Under the pieces are notes generated by a model. That model did not search any database and had not been told where the DNA came from. It worked only from the letters and a program-made list of their open reading frames with translations. DNA of 6,320 bases. Source: an uncultured Erysipelotrichaceae bacterium. Its GTDB lineage: Bacteria > Bacillota_I > Bacilli_A > Erysipelotrichales > Erysipelotrichaceae. Below are positions 1 to 5,954 of the stretch, in pieces; the first letter of the stretch is position 1, and the number at the start of each line of letters is the position of its first letter. Both the position numbers and the translations under genes were made by a program. The stretch lies in NCBI GenBank assembly GCA_944325295.1, contig CALUZL010000030.1, positions 1-6,320 of the forward strand, given 5' to 3'.

Positions 1-22
1 TAATTCCTTCTTTTAAATACAT
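1..22 (-). CDS. 5' end of an unidentified divergent gene, truncated by the window edge
   Basis: On the minus strand an ATG at 22-20 opens a frame reading MYLKEGI before the window ends. It is preceded by AAAAGGTG (35-28), a good Shine-Dalgarno match with about 7 bases between its GG and the ATG. A plausible promoter with a consensus TTGACA -35 box lies just upstream (71-66). Seven residues are too few to identify a product. The call rests only on the ribosome binding site, the start codon and the promoter. It would be wrong if the frame closes soon after the window edge. Confidence 0.45.
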
Positions 23-43
23 ATAAACACCTTTTCCAAAGAT

Positions 44-71
44 ATACTAAACGAATAGAACTATTTGTCAA
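44..71 (-). promoter_or_regulatory. Candidate promoter of the left-edge divergent gene
   Basis: The minus strand carries a perfect TTGACA at 71-66, a 16-base spacer, and TAGTAT at 49-44 as a 4-of-6 match to the -10 box. The predicted start site near position 37 would give a leader of about 15 bases containing the AAAAGGTG ribosome binding site. The -10 match is weak, so this is moderate evidence. The -35 box overlaps that of the oppositely directed promoter at 65-93. Confidence 0.4.
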
Positions 72-93
72 TATGATTGTCTTTCCTTTAAAT
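65..93 (+). promoter_or_regulatory. Candidate promoter of the CmpB-family gene
   Basis: TTGTCA at 65-70 (5 of 6 to TTGACA) is followed by a 17-base spacer and TTAAAT at 88-93 (TAAATA one base on is an alternative). Transcription would begin around 100. A GTG start at 104 would then have no room for a ribosome binding site, which supports the ATG at 137 as the true start. Confidence 0.45.
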
Positions 94-136
94 ATGAGCG
101 CCGGTGAGCTACAATGTAGGTAAAGAAGGTGATGAG

Positions 137-1156
137 ATGACAAAGAAAAACCGCCGCTATCACATGAACGAAAAATTGCGTTATCGCTATGATTCCGCTA
201 AAAAAGAGCTCCTTGAGCTTGAAGAGGACGTCACCTACAGTGTTACCTCACAACTCGACGAGTTGGCCAAAGCGACGCAAGGAGGGATCTCCGATGTCGA
301 AAGACTGAAAGATGCTCTGCTTGATGAAGTCGATCTTTTGGACGATGCCGCCAAGATGTTTGAGCGCATGCACAAGAGCACGACAAATACGGCCGATGAG
401 ATCAAGACGCGAATCAGTGAAGCCCAAAAGTATGAAAAAGACAGTGATAATTATCATTTCTTCAAGCCGAAACCGCCAAATGCCATGATCGACTACGACG
501 AGAAAAGACTCAAGCACTTCGCTAAAGGCAACACTTTCTACAAGCTTTTCTGGGTATTCTTCATCGGCTGTTTTGGTGGCGTAGTCATCGAGATGATCTG
601 GTGTCTTATCACAAACGGCTATATCGAAAACCGGGTCGGCTTGATCTGGGGACCTTTCAATTTGGTCTATGGTCTTGGAGCCTTGGCGTTGTCCTTTTTC
701 CTTTACAAGTATCGCAACCGCTCGCGGCTTTACTCCTTTGTCGGCGGCTTTATCGTCGGCAGTGTGATCGAGTATCTGTGTTCTTTTTTTCAAGAGATGG
801 TCTTTGGTTCGACCTCTTGGGACTATTCAAGTATGCCTTTTAACCTAAACGGTCGGATCTGTCTTTTGTATTCGATATTCTGGGGGATACTCGGAATCCT
901 TTGGATAAAAGAGATCTATCCGCGGATGGCTGTCTGGATCTTAAAGATCCCCAACAAAGTCGGAAAAGTGCTGACCTGGTGTCTTTTGGTCTTTATGATC
1001 GTCGACTCTCTGGCAAGCGGAATCGTCGTCTACCGTTGGTCAAAAAGAGTCGAAGGTGTCAAAGCCCAAAACAGTGTCGAAAGGCTGATCGATGACATCT
1101 ATCCCGATAAGACGATGCAATGGCTCTTTCCCAATCTGGAATTCAAAAGTGAGTGA
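137..1156 (+). CDS. CmpB-family (PF06541-like) membrane protein, putative ABC transporter permease, with N-terminal coiled-coil domain
   Basis: A 339-residue protein. Residues 1 to about 125 are hydrophilic and charged, with heptad-like helices suggesting a cytoplasmic coiled coil. Residues about 134-158, 175-191, 199-218, 240-260 and 277-298 are likely membrane helices. The stretch NRVGLIWGPFNLVYGLGA (165-182), and SWDYS with NLNGR before a WG-containing helix (227-250), are the signatures of the family annotated as 'putative ABC transporter permease' (ABC_trans_CmpB). That name comes from weak association; no ATPase gene lies nearby and the real function is unknown. The ATG at 137 is chosen because GAAGGTGAT ends just before it, an excellent Shine-Dalgarno match. 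The frame is open back to a GTG at 104, which has no ribosome binding site. The gene is probably monocistronic: it has its own promoter and a terminator over its stop codon. Confidence is high for the family, low for any transport role. Confidence 0.8.
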   Translation: MTKKNRRYHMNEKLRYRYDSAKKELLELEEDVTYSVTSQLDELAKATQGGISDVERLKDALLDEVDLLDDAAKMFERMHKSTTNTADEIKTRISEAQKYEKDSDNYHFFKPKPPNAMIDYDEKRLKHFAKGNTFYKLFWVFFIGCFGGVVIEMIWCLITNGYIENRVGLIWGPFNLVYGLGALALSFFLYKYRNRSRLYSFVGGFIVGSVIEYLCSFFQEMVFGSTSWDYSSMPFNLNGRICLLYSIFWGILGILWIKEIYPRMAVWILKIPNKVGKVLTWCLLVFMIVDSLASGIVVYRWSKRVEGVKAQNSVERLIDDIYPDKTMQWLFPNLEFKSE

Positions 1157-1170
1157 AAGCTCACTTTTTT
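1145..1170 (+). terminator. Intrinsic terminator overlapping the stop codon of the CmpB-family gene
   Basis: A perfect 9-bp stem, AAAAGTGAG (1145-1153) with CTCACTTTT (1160-1168), encloses a six-base loop and runs into a T tract to 1170. The TGA stop codon (1154-1156) sits in the loop, so the last three sense codons form the left arm. The stem has only four G-C pairs, so it may be of moderate strength. Confidence 0.7.
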
Positions 1171-1210
1171 AAAAACACTTTAAGAAACTCTACACAGTAT
1201 CCTTTCATTC

Positions 1211-1239
1211 TTAACAATCATCCCTGACTGACATATAAT
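1211..1239 (+). promoter_or_regulatory. Strong sigma-A type promoter of the AEC transporter gene
   Basis: TTAACA (1211-1216, 5 of 6 to consensus), a 17-base spacer, and a perfect TATAAT (1234-1239). The predicted start near 1246 gives a leader of about 20 bases carrying the ribosome binding site AAGGGGGA (1253-1260) ahead of the ATG at 1266. This is the best promoter in the window. No operator-like inverted repeat is evident around it. Confidence 0.75.
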
Positions 1240-1265
1240 TATGAGGTATTTTAAGGGGGAAGTTT

Positions 1266-2177
1266 ATGGGATTTATGTCAGTGCTCTTTGAGCAGGTCAT
1301 CATCATGTTTGTGCTGATGTTTGTAGGATACCTGCTTTTTATAAACAAGAAGATAACCTTAGAGGGCAGTCGAGACCTTGGCAATATTCTGGTCTACATC
1401 ATCATGCCCTCTGTAGTCATCAATGCCTATCTCAGCGAGTCATCTTTGGAAAGACTTAAGATCTTGGGGATATCTTTCATCTTTTCATTTTTAGCGCTTT
1501 TTGTGGCGATGGTCGTGGCTTTTATCTTCTTTAAAAAGAATCCGATCGAAAACTTCGGCGCCGCCTTTTCCAATGCCGGTTTTATGGGTATCCCCATCAC
1601 CCAAGCCGTCCTTGGTACCCAAGCAGTCTTTTACGTATCAGCCTTTGTCGCCCTTTTAAACCTCTTGCAATGGACCTATGGCGTCTTTGTGATAACCGGT
1701 GATAAAAGAAATATCAGTATCAAAAAGATCCTGACTAACCCGATCTTGATAAGCATCATCATCGGTCTTTTCCTCTACATAGCACCCTTTGAGATTCCAA
1801 ACATCTTTTCACGCTCGATCTCTTTACTGAGCGGTATGAACGCCCCTATCGCCATGATAAGTCTTGGCACCTATCTTGCCCAATCGCACCTCAAAGATAT
1901 GCTAAACGATAAGACGGCTTGGCTTTGCAGCATCGTAAGACTTGTCATCATCCCGCTTTTAACGATCGCTCTTTTGAGTACCCTGCCCAAAGACTTGGAA
2001 GTCTTGAAATTGGCGATCTTGATTGTGGCGGCCACGCCGGTTGGCTCCAACGTAGCGATCTTTGCCCAGATCCATGGTCAAGACTACACCCAAGCCGTAA
2101 AGAGCGTCTGTCTTAGCACCGTCTTATCGATCATAACCCTTCCACTTATAATTATGCTGGCGCAGTTCATTTTTTAG
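1266..2177 (+). CDS. AEC-family (auxin efflux carrier) transporter
   Basis: A 303-residue integral membrane protein, the usual length for bacterial AEC carriers. About ten hydrophobic segments lie near residues 7-25, 38-57, 67-89, 97-115, 120-143, 158-173, 187-205, 219-238, 248-267 and 281-303. Family signatures are a Pro-Ser within segment 2 (IMPSVVINAYL), SNAGFMGIPI at 102-111 in the fourth segment, NP at 158-159, NAPIAMISLG at 192-201, and R225...P230. The repeat of two similar five-helix halves is a property of the family, not something I could prove here. Bacterial AEC members export or exchange malate and other carboxylates, but the substrate is not predictable from sequence. The start at 1266 follows AAGGGGGA; a second Met at codon 4 is possible but worse spaced. 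The gene has its own promoter, stands alone, and is convergent with the ald operon. Confidence 0.9.
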   Translation: MGFMSVLFEQVIIMFVLMFVGYLLFINKKITLEGSRDLGNILVYIIMPSVVINAYLSESSLERLKILGISFIFSFLALFVAMVVAFIFFKKNPIENFGAAFSNAGFMGIPITQAVLGTQAVFYVSAFVALLNLLQWTYGVFVITGDKRNISIKKILTNPILISIIIGLFLYIAPFEIPNIFSRSISLLSGMNAPIAMISLGTYLAQSHLKDMLNDKTAWLCSIVRLVIIPLLTIALLSTLPKDLEVLKLAILIVAATPVGSNVAIFAQIHGQDYTQAVKSVCLSTVLSIITLPLIIMLAQFIF

Positions 2178-2186
2178 CTCACCTAA

Positions 2187-2212
2187 AAACGACAGCTAAA
2201 GCTGCCGCTTTT
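2187..2212 (-). terminator. Intrinsic terminator of the ald operon, shared weakly by the convergent AEC gene
   Basis: In the minus-strand RNA, AAAAGCGGCAGC (2212-2201) pairs along its full length, with two G-U wobbles, to GCTGTCGTTTTT (2196-2185) across a TTTA loop, and the arm ends in a U tract. Read on the plus strand, the two wobbles become A-C mismatches, leaving a four-pair core. The hairpin therefore favours terminating the minus-strand operon, with at best partial activity for the AEC transcript that ends just before it at 2177. Confidence 0.7.
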
Positions 2213-2244
2213 CTTACATCTAAAACAGATCATCTGCCAACATA

Positions 2245-2272
2245 CGACCACTACCAAAAAGTGATCGTTTTT
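2245..2272 (+). terminator. Possible second terminator for the AEC transcript
   Basis: CGACCACT (2245-2252) and AGTGATCG (2260-2267) form an 8-bp stem with one internal C-A mismatch and a seven-base loop, followed by TTTTT (2268-2272). The U tract exists only on the plus strand, so the direction fits the AEC gene. The mismatch and modest stem keep confidence low. Confidence 0.4.
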
Positions 2273-2277
2273 ATCTT

Positions 2278-2760
2278 CTACTTCAGTTGTATGTCTTTGG
2301 AACTTAAATAGTCATAGATAATGGGATATATCGCTTCATAGACACCTTTGGCATCATCTAAATGATGATGGTCTTTGCCATTAAAATAGACAGTGGCGTA
2401 TTGTGTATCATTGCATAATTGAACAAATGTAGTACCAACCTTCTTTTCGATCACGATGGTGAAATAGACATAGCCCTCATAGTGCGGGTACGAATTAAAG
2501 GATGGCAAGATCTTGTTTCGGATCTTGGCATTATACAAGACCGATAAGATGTCTTCATTCATTTCATCTGTCATATCTTCACGATGTATCGTAATATCTT
2601 GCGATTTACCTGTCGTGTTGTAGTCCACATTGATAAAACGGATTTCCGGCTCATCTTTTATATCGAGCAGCGGTTGGGCTTTGAAATACACAAAAGAAGA
2701 TATTACCAAGACAATGATCACAAATAAGCATATTCTTTTTTTAGTAAGCTTTATTTTCAT
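2278..2760 (-). CDS. Small membrane-anchored protein of unknown function
   Basis: A 160-residue protein that I do not recognise. Its N-terminus is basic (KIKLTKKR) followed by one hydrophobic helix at about residues 9-25. There is no lipobox Cys and no clear cleavage site, so it is probably a single-pass protein with residues 27-160 outside the membrane. The outer part mixes likely beta strands (GYVYFTIVIEKKVG, YATVYFNG) with a three-His run at 131-133. It follows the aminotransferase with a six-base gap and no convincing Shine-Dalgarno sequence, so translation probably depends on coupling to the upstream gene. Its codons look more AT-rich than those of ald or the aminotransferase, possibly a faster-evolving or later-joined gene. 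It may be unrelated in function to the two enzymes and merely the last gene on their transcript. Confidence 0.7.
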   Translation of the reverse strand: MKIKLTKKRICLFVIIVLVISSFVYFKAQPLLDIKDEPEIRFINVDYNTTGKSQDITIHREDMTDEMNEDILSVLYNAKIRNKILPSFNSYPHYEGYVYFTIVIEKKVGTTFVQLCNDTQYATVYFNGKDHHHLDDAKGVYEAIYPIIYDYLSSKDIQLK

Positions 2761-2766
2761 GATTGA

Positions 2767-3978
2767 TTAAGCTGTCTTATTTTCTTGAAATTTGATCAGT
2801 GCTTCTTTTATGCGCCTTAGACAATCATACACCTTTTCGTCATCGCGATAGATACCCAAAACGATCCTTAAGTGGCCCTGGCCGCCATCACCATAGAAAG
2901 AACCATCGTTTACAGCCACCTTGGCTTCTTTTATCAGATATTCATAGATCTCTTTGGAAGTGCCGAGTTTTGAGACATCGACCCAAGCTAAAAAACCTGA
3001 TTCCGGCATCAGCATGTGCACATTGGGGATGCTATTGATGATCTCGTAGGCCACTTTGCGCCTGCGGTCAAAGACTTCGCGGAAGTTGTCAATAAAACTC
3101 AAATCTTTAAAGGCTTCAATACAGGCGATCTGGGCCATCGTTGAGGTGGCGCCCAAGATGTTGACCGCTGCTGCTAAAAGCTTATCCATAAAGAGGTCGT
3201 TGGTCACGTTGTAACCGACACGAAAACCGCTAAGACCCATGCCTTTAGATACCGAAAAAGTCGTGATCGTCCTTTCAAACATGCCCGGAAGTGCTGCCGG
3301 AGTTATCATCTCATTTTCAAAAGTTATATCTTCAAAGGCCTGATCACATACCAGTATCAGATCATGTCTGATCACAAAATCACACAAACCCACAAGCGAG
3401 TTACGATTGTAGACGGTCGTCGTGGGATTGTTGGGATGAGTGATGATGACCATCTTCGTCTTTTCAGATACGGCTTTTTCCAGATCGTTTATATCGATCT
3501 GATAACCGTTTTCTTCTTTGAGTAAAACGCTGATCGGTACCCCACCCGCCAAACTCACATCGCCGAAATTGTTGGGATAGGAGGGCGAGGGTATCAATAC
3601 TTTATCACCTTCTTCAATGAAGGGAAAGATCGCATAGAATAGACCGGAATCTGATCCCGGCGTTATCAAGATATTACGCGATGGATCGACATTCAGACCA
3701 TTGAAATTTGAAAGTTTCTCGGCGATGATCTCCTTTAATTCTTCATTGCCGCTTGGCGCTGTGTAGTGTGTCGAAAGCGGACCGTTTAAGACTTCGATAG
3801 CTTTATCTAATACGTTTTGCGGTATAGAGCGATCCGGTGTAAAAGGATCGGCCCAACCCATGAGATCAACGCCGTCTTGGGCGAGCTTGGTATAACTTGA
3901 TCCGACATCAGCCTTTGCGCTCTTCTCAAAAAGACCACCGTTTAACCCTCTGAAACCTTTGCGCATTTTTTCAATCAT
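2767..3978 (-). CDS. PLP-dependent class I/II aminotransferase
   Basis: A 403-residue fold-type I aminotransferase with all the expected landmarks: SPSYP (131-135, aromatic residue stacking on the cofactor), N184 in HPNNPTT, D212 in CDQAF (pyridine nitrogen), the Schiff-base lysine K245 in SVSKGMGLSGFRVGYN, R253 for the phosphate, and R371 in HLRIVLG for the substrate carboxylate. The usual NPxNPTG motif appears as HPNNPTT. It transfers amino groups between an amino acid and a 2-oxo acid in the cytoplasm; the specificity (aspartate, alanine or another) is not resolvable here. The start at 3978 is chosen because AGAGAGG lies five bases upstream. An in-frame ATG at 4032 would overlap ald and has no supporting site. 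It begins 13 bases after the ald stop, so the two are cotranscribed. A plausible partnership is amino-group transfer to pyruvate giving alanine, which Ald then deaminates. Confidence 0.9.
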   Translation of the reverse strand: MIEKMRKGFRGLNGGLFEKSAKADVGSSYTKLAQDGVDLMGWADPFTPDRSIPQNVLDKAIEVLNGPLSTHYTAPSGNEELKEIIAEKLSNFNGLNVDPSRNILITPGSDSGLFYAIFPFIEEGDKVLIPSPSYPNNFGDVSLAGGVPISVLLKEENGYQIDINDLEKAVSEKTKMVIITHPNNPTTTVYNRNSLVGLCDFVIRHDLILVCDQAFEDITFENEMITPAALPGMFERTITTFSVSKGMGLSGFRVGYNVTNDLFMDKLLAAAVNILGATSTMAQIACIEAFKDLSFIDNFREVFDRRRKVAYEIINSIPNVHMLMPESGFLAWVDVSKLGTSKEIYEYLIKEAKVAVNDGSFYGDGGQGHLRIVLGIYRDDEKVYDCLRRIKEALIKFQENKTA

Positions 3979-3991
3979 AGTATCCTCTCTC

Positions 3992-5110
3992 CTATCTTTC
4001 CTCGAACAGTTCTTGCAGATCTCTATATTCACCGTTTAAGGCTTGGGCTACGGCTTTATTGGTAAAGTAACCTTTATGGGTATTGAGACCTTCTCTAAAG
4101 CCGTCATCTTCATTCAGTGCCGAAAGTCCCTTTTGAGCAAGCTTTAAGATGTAGGGCAAAGTCGCATTGGTCAGGGCGATCGTTGACGTTCTGGGAACAG
4201 CGCCGGGCATATTGGCAACACTGTAGTGATTGACACCATATCTTTCAAATGTCGGATGGTCATGATCAGTCGTGTGATCACAGGTCTCGATACAGCCGCC
4301 CTGATCGATCGCGACATCGACGATAGCGCTACCCTTTTTCATCGTTTTGACCATTTCTTCGGTAACGATCTTTGGCGCCTTAGCTCCCGGTATCAAAACG
4401 GCACCGATCACAAGGTCGGCATCCTTTATCGCTGCTTTCAAATTGTAGGGTGTGTTATAGACTGTATGGATCTGACCGTTTGTGATCTCATCGATCTGGG
4501 CCATCCTTCTTTGATCGACCTCAAACACTTCGACATCAGCTCCCAGACCGTTTGCCATTCTGGCTGCCTCAAACCCAACGACACCACCGCCCAAAACGAT
4601 GACCTTTGCCGGTTTGACCCCCGGTACACCACCCAAAAGGATCCCGCTGCCACCGCTGGCCTTCTGCAAGATCCAAGCACCGACCTGCACTGCCATACGT
4701 CCGGCGACTTGCGACATAGGTGTCAAAAGCGGCAGGCTGCCATAGCGATCTTTGATCGTTTCATAGGCGATAGCGCTGGTCTTAGAATTGATCAGAGCTT
4801 TGGCAAAGGGTTCATTTGCCGCAATGTGCAAATAAGTGAAGACCATTTGATCCTCACGCAAATAATGATATTCACTTTCAAGGTACTCTTTGACCTTGAC
4901 GATGAGATCGCTTTTTGAAAAGACTTCATCTTTACTTTTGATGATGGCACCGGCTTTGCGGTATTCTTCATCACTAAAACCACTGCCCTCCCCAGCCATG
5001 GTCTCGACCAAGACTTCATGCCCCTTCTCTTTGAGCATGTGAGCGCCTGAAGGCGTCAGGGCGACACGATTTTCATTATTTTTGATTTCTTTTGGTACAC
5101 CGATTATCAT
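3992..5110 (-). CDS. ald: Alanine dehydrogenase
   Basis: A 372-residue enzyme, the normal size for the family, catalysing reversible NAD-dependent deamination of L-alanine to pyruvate and ammonia in the cytoplasm. It opens with the diagnostic MIIGVPKEIKNNENRVALTP. Substrate and catalytic residues are visible: R15, K74 in KVKE, H95 in TYLHIAA, and D269 in VDVAIDQGG. The Rossmann glycine motif GGGVVG lies at 174-179 with an acidic residue (E197) at the end of the next strand, consistent with NAD preference. VANMPGAVPRTSTIALTN (298-315) is a strong family marker. The residue after KVKE is Tyr where Pro is usual (KVKEP). Its ribosome binding site is AAAAGGAG (5125-5118), seven bases from the ATG. 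It is the first gene of the operon with the aminotransferase and the small membrane protein, and divergent from the nuclease gene. Confidence 0.96.
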   Translation of the reverse strand: MIIGVPKEIKNNENRVALTPSGAHMLKEKGHEVLVETMAGEGSGFSDEEYRKAGAIIKSKDEVFSKSDLIVKVKEYLESEYHYLREDQMVFTYLHIAANEPFAKALINSKTSAIAYETIKDRYGSLPLLTPMSQVAGRMAVQVGAWILQKASGGSGILLGGVPGVKPAKVIVLGGGVVGFEAARMANGLGADVEVFEVDQRRMAQIDEITNGQIHTVYNTPYNLKAAIKDADLVIGAVLIPGAKAPKIVTEEMVKTMKKGSAIVDVAIDQGGCIETCDHTTDHDHPTFERYGVNHYSVANMPGAVPRTSTIALTNATLPYILKLAQKGLSALNEDDGFREGLNTHKGYFTNKAVAQALNGEYRDLQELFEER

Positions 5111-5155
5111 ATGTAAGCTCCTTTTATATTATTTTAACTTATCAGCGTTTTTTCT

Positions 5156-5185
5156 TCTATAGCTTCCTTTTTTCAAGTGTGTATA
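5156..5185 (-). promoter_or_regulatory. Tentative ald operon promoter
   Basis: On the minus strand TATACA (5185-5180, 4 of 6), an 18-base spacer and TATAGA (5161-5156, 4 of 6) would start transcription about 39 bases before the ald ATG. Nearer AT-rich matches (5136-5126) would place the start inside the ribosome binding site and are less likely. Its -35 overlaps the TATAAT of the divergent nuclease gene, so the two promoters could compete. Confidence 0.3.
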
Positions 5186-5187
5186 AT
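5182..5187 (+). promoter_or_regulatory. -10 box of the nuclease gene, implying a leaderless or near-leaderless mRNA
   Basis: A perfect TATAAT lies only eight bases before the ATG at 5196. Initiation six to seven bases past the box would fall at about 5194, leaving almost no untranslated leader. No Shine-Dalgarno sequence is present between 5160 and 5195, which agrees with leaderless initiation. The -35 region (around 5159-5165) matches consensus poorly, so the promoter may be weak or activator-dependent. Confidence 0.45.
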
Positions 5188-5195
5188 AGATGGGT

Positions 5196-5954
5196 ATGAA
5201 AAGATTGTTGTGTGTACTTTTTATCATCGTATTGTGTCTTAGCGGTTGTGAAAAAGATACTGTCACAAACGACAGCCTGTTCTCACTTGATGAGCTTGCA
5301 AGTTTTAAAGACCGCGCTTTTATCGAGGTAAACAATAATAAGCCCTATTTCACCTACGACGAACTTCAAAGGGCCAACGAAGCCTTTGAAGAGTATGGTG
5401 AGCTCGACGAACTTGGACGCTGTACCTATGCGATCGCCAGTGTCGATCAAAGCCTCATGCCGACCACAGAAAGAGGCGATATCAGTATGATCCATCCCAG
5501 TGGCTGGCACTCTGACCGCTACGACTTCATCGATCAGGAAAACCTCTACAACCGCTGCCATCTCATCGGCAGGATGCTCACAGGAGAGGATGCCAACAAA
5601 CAGAACCTCATAACCGGGACCCGCTACATGAACACGCAGGGAATGCTGCCGTTTGAAGAGGAAGTAGCCGACTACATAAAAGAGACAAATCACCATGTCC
5701 TGTATCGGGTGACACCGATCTTTATGGGCGATGAGCTAGTTGCCCGCGGGGTCCTTATGGAAGCTAAATCCATCGAAAGCGATGCGATCGAATTTTGTGT
5801 CTTTGCCTATAACGTTCAACCCGGGGTCACGATCGACTACAACACCGGCGACAATCATCTTGACGAAAGTTTCTTTGAAGGCGACGAACAAAACGACTAC
5901 GTCCTCAACACCAATACCCTCAAATTCCATCTTCCCGATTGTGAGAATATCTAA
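5196..5954 (+). CDS. DNA/RNA non-specific endonuclease lipoprotein, interrupted near its C-terminus
   Basis: A 252-residue secreted nuclease of the Endonuclea_NS_2 / streptococcal DNA-entry nuclease type. Residues 1-18 form a lipoprotein signal with lipobox LSGC (lipidated C18), so the mature enzyme is likely anchored on the outer face of the membrane. The beta-beta-alpha-metal core is clear: SGWH (102-105), YNRCHLIG (118-125) with H122 as general base where relatives have DRGH or NRCH, and NLITGTRYMNTQGMLPF (137-153) with N137 and N146 as likely magnesium-site residues. YRVTPIF and the VQPG..IDY..GD segments complete the family pattern. After this comes YVLNTNTLKFHLPDC, the opening of a small Cys-containing C-terminal module, cut by TAA at 5952. 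I prefer the ATG at 5196 over 5190 because it gives a compact signal peptide and fits the predicted transcript start. The nuclease core is complete, so the truncated product may still be active. Confidence 0.88.
   Translation: MKRLLCVLFIIVLCLSGCEKDTVTNDSLFSLDELASFKDRAFIEVNNNKPYFTYDELQRANEAFEEYGELDELGRCTYAIASVDQSLMPTTERGDISMIHPSGWHSDRYDFIDQENLYNRCHLIGRMLTGEDANKQNLITGTRYMNTQGMLPFEEEVADYIKETNHHVLYRVTPIFMGDELVARGVLMEAKSIESDAIEFCVFAYNVQPGVTIDYNTGDNHLDESFFEGDEQNDYVLNTNTLKFHLPDCENI

Noticed and set aside
104..136. GTG start at 104 for the CmpB-family gene
   Set aside because: It has no ribosome binding site and lies at the predicted transcription start. The ATG at 137 has an excellent site.
248..793. 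Minus-strand open frame of 181 codons opposite the CmpB-family gene
   Set aside because: Antisense shadow with no domain and no ribosome binding site, covering a well-supported gene.
3979..4032. Upstream ATG at 4032 for the aminotransferase
   Set aside because: It would overlap ald by 41 bases with no ribosome binding site and adds a non-family N-terminal stretch. The ATG at 3978 has AGAGAGG at proper spacing.
4226..4918. Long plus-strand open frame of 230 codons opposite ald
   Set aside because: It is antisense to a clear alanine dehydrogenase and encodes no recognisable domain. It is a codon-bias shadow.
5283..5696. Minus-strand open frame opposite the nuclease
   Set aside because: Shadow of the nuclease coding sequence, with no independent support.
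5952..5954. Reassigned TAA codon in this organism
   Set aside because: The aminotransferase, the malic enzyme and the restored nuclease frame all end in TAA at family-appropriate positions, so TAA acts as stop.
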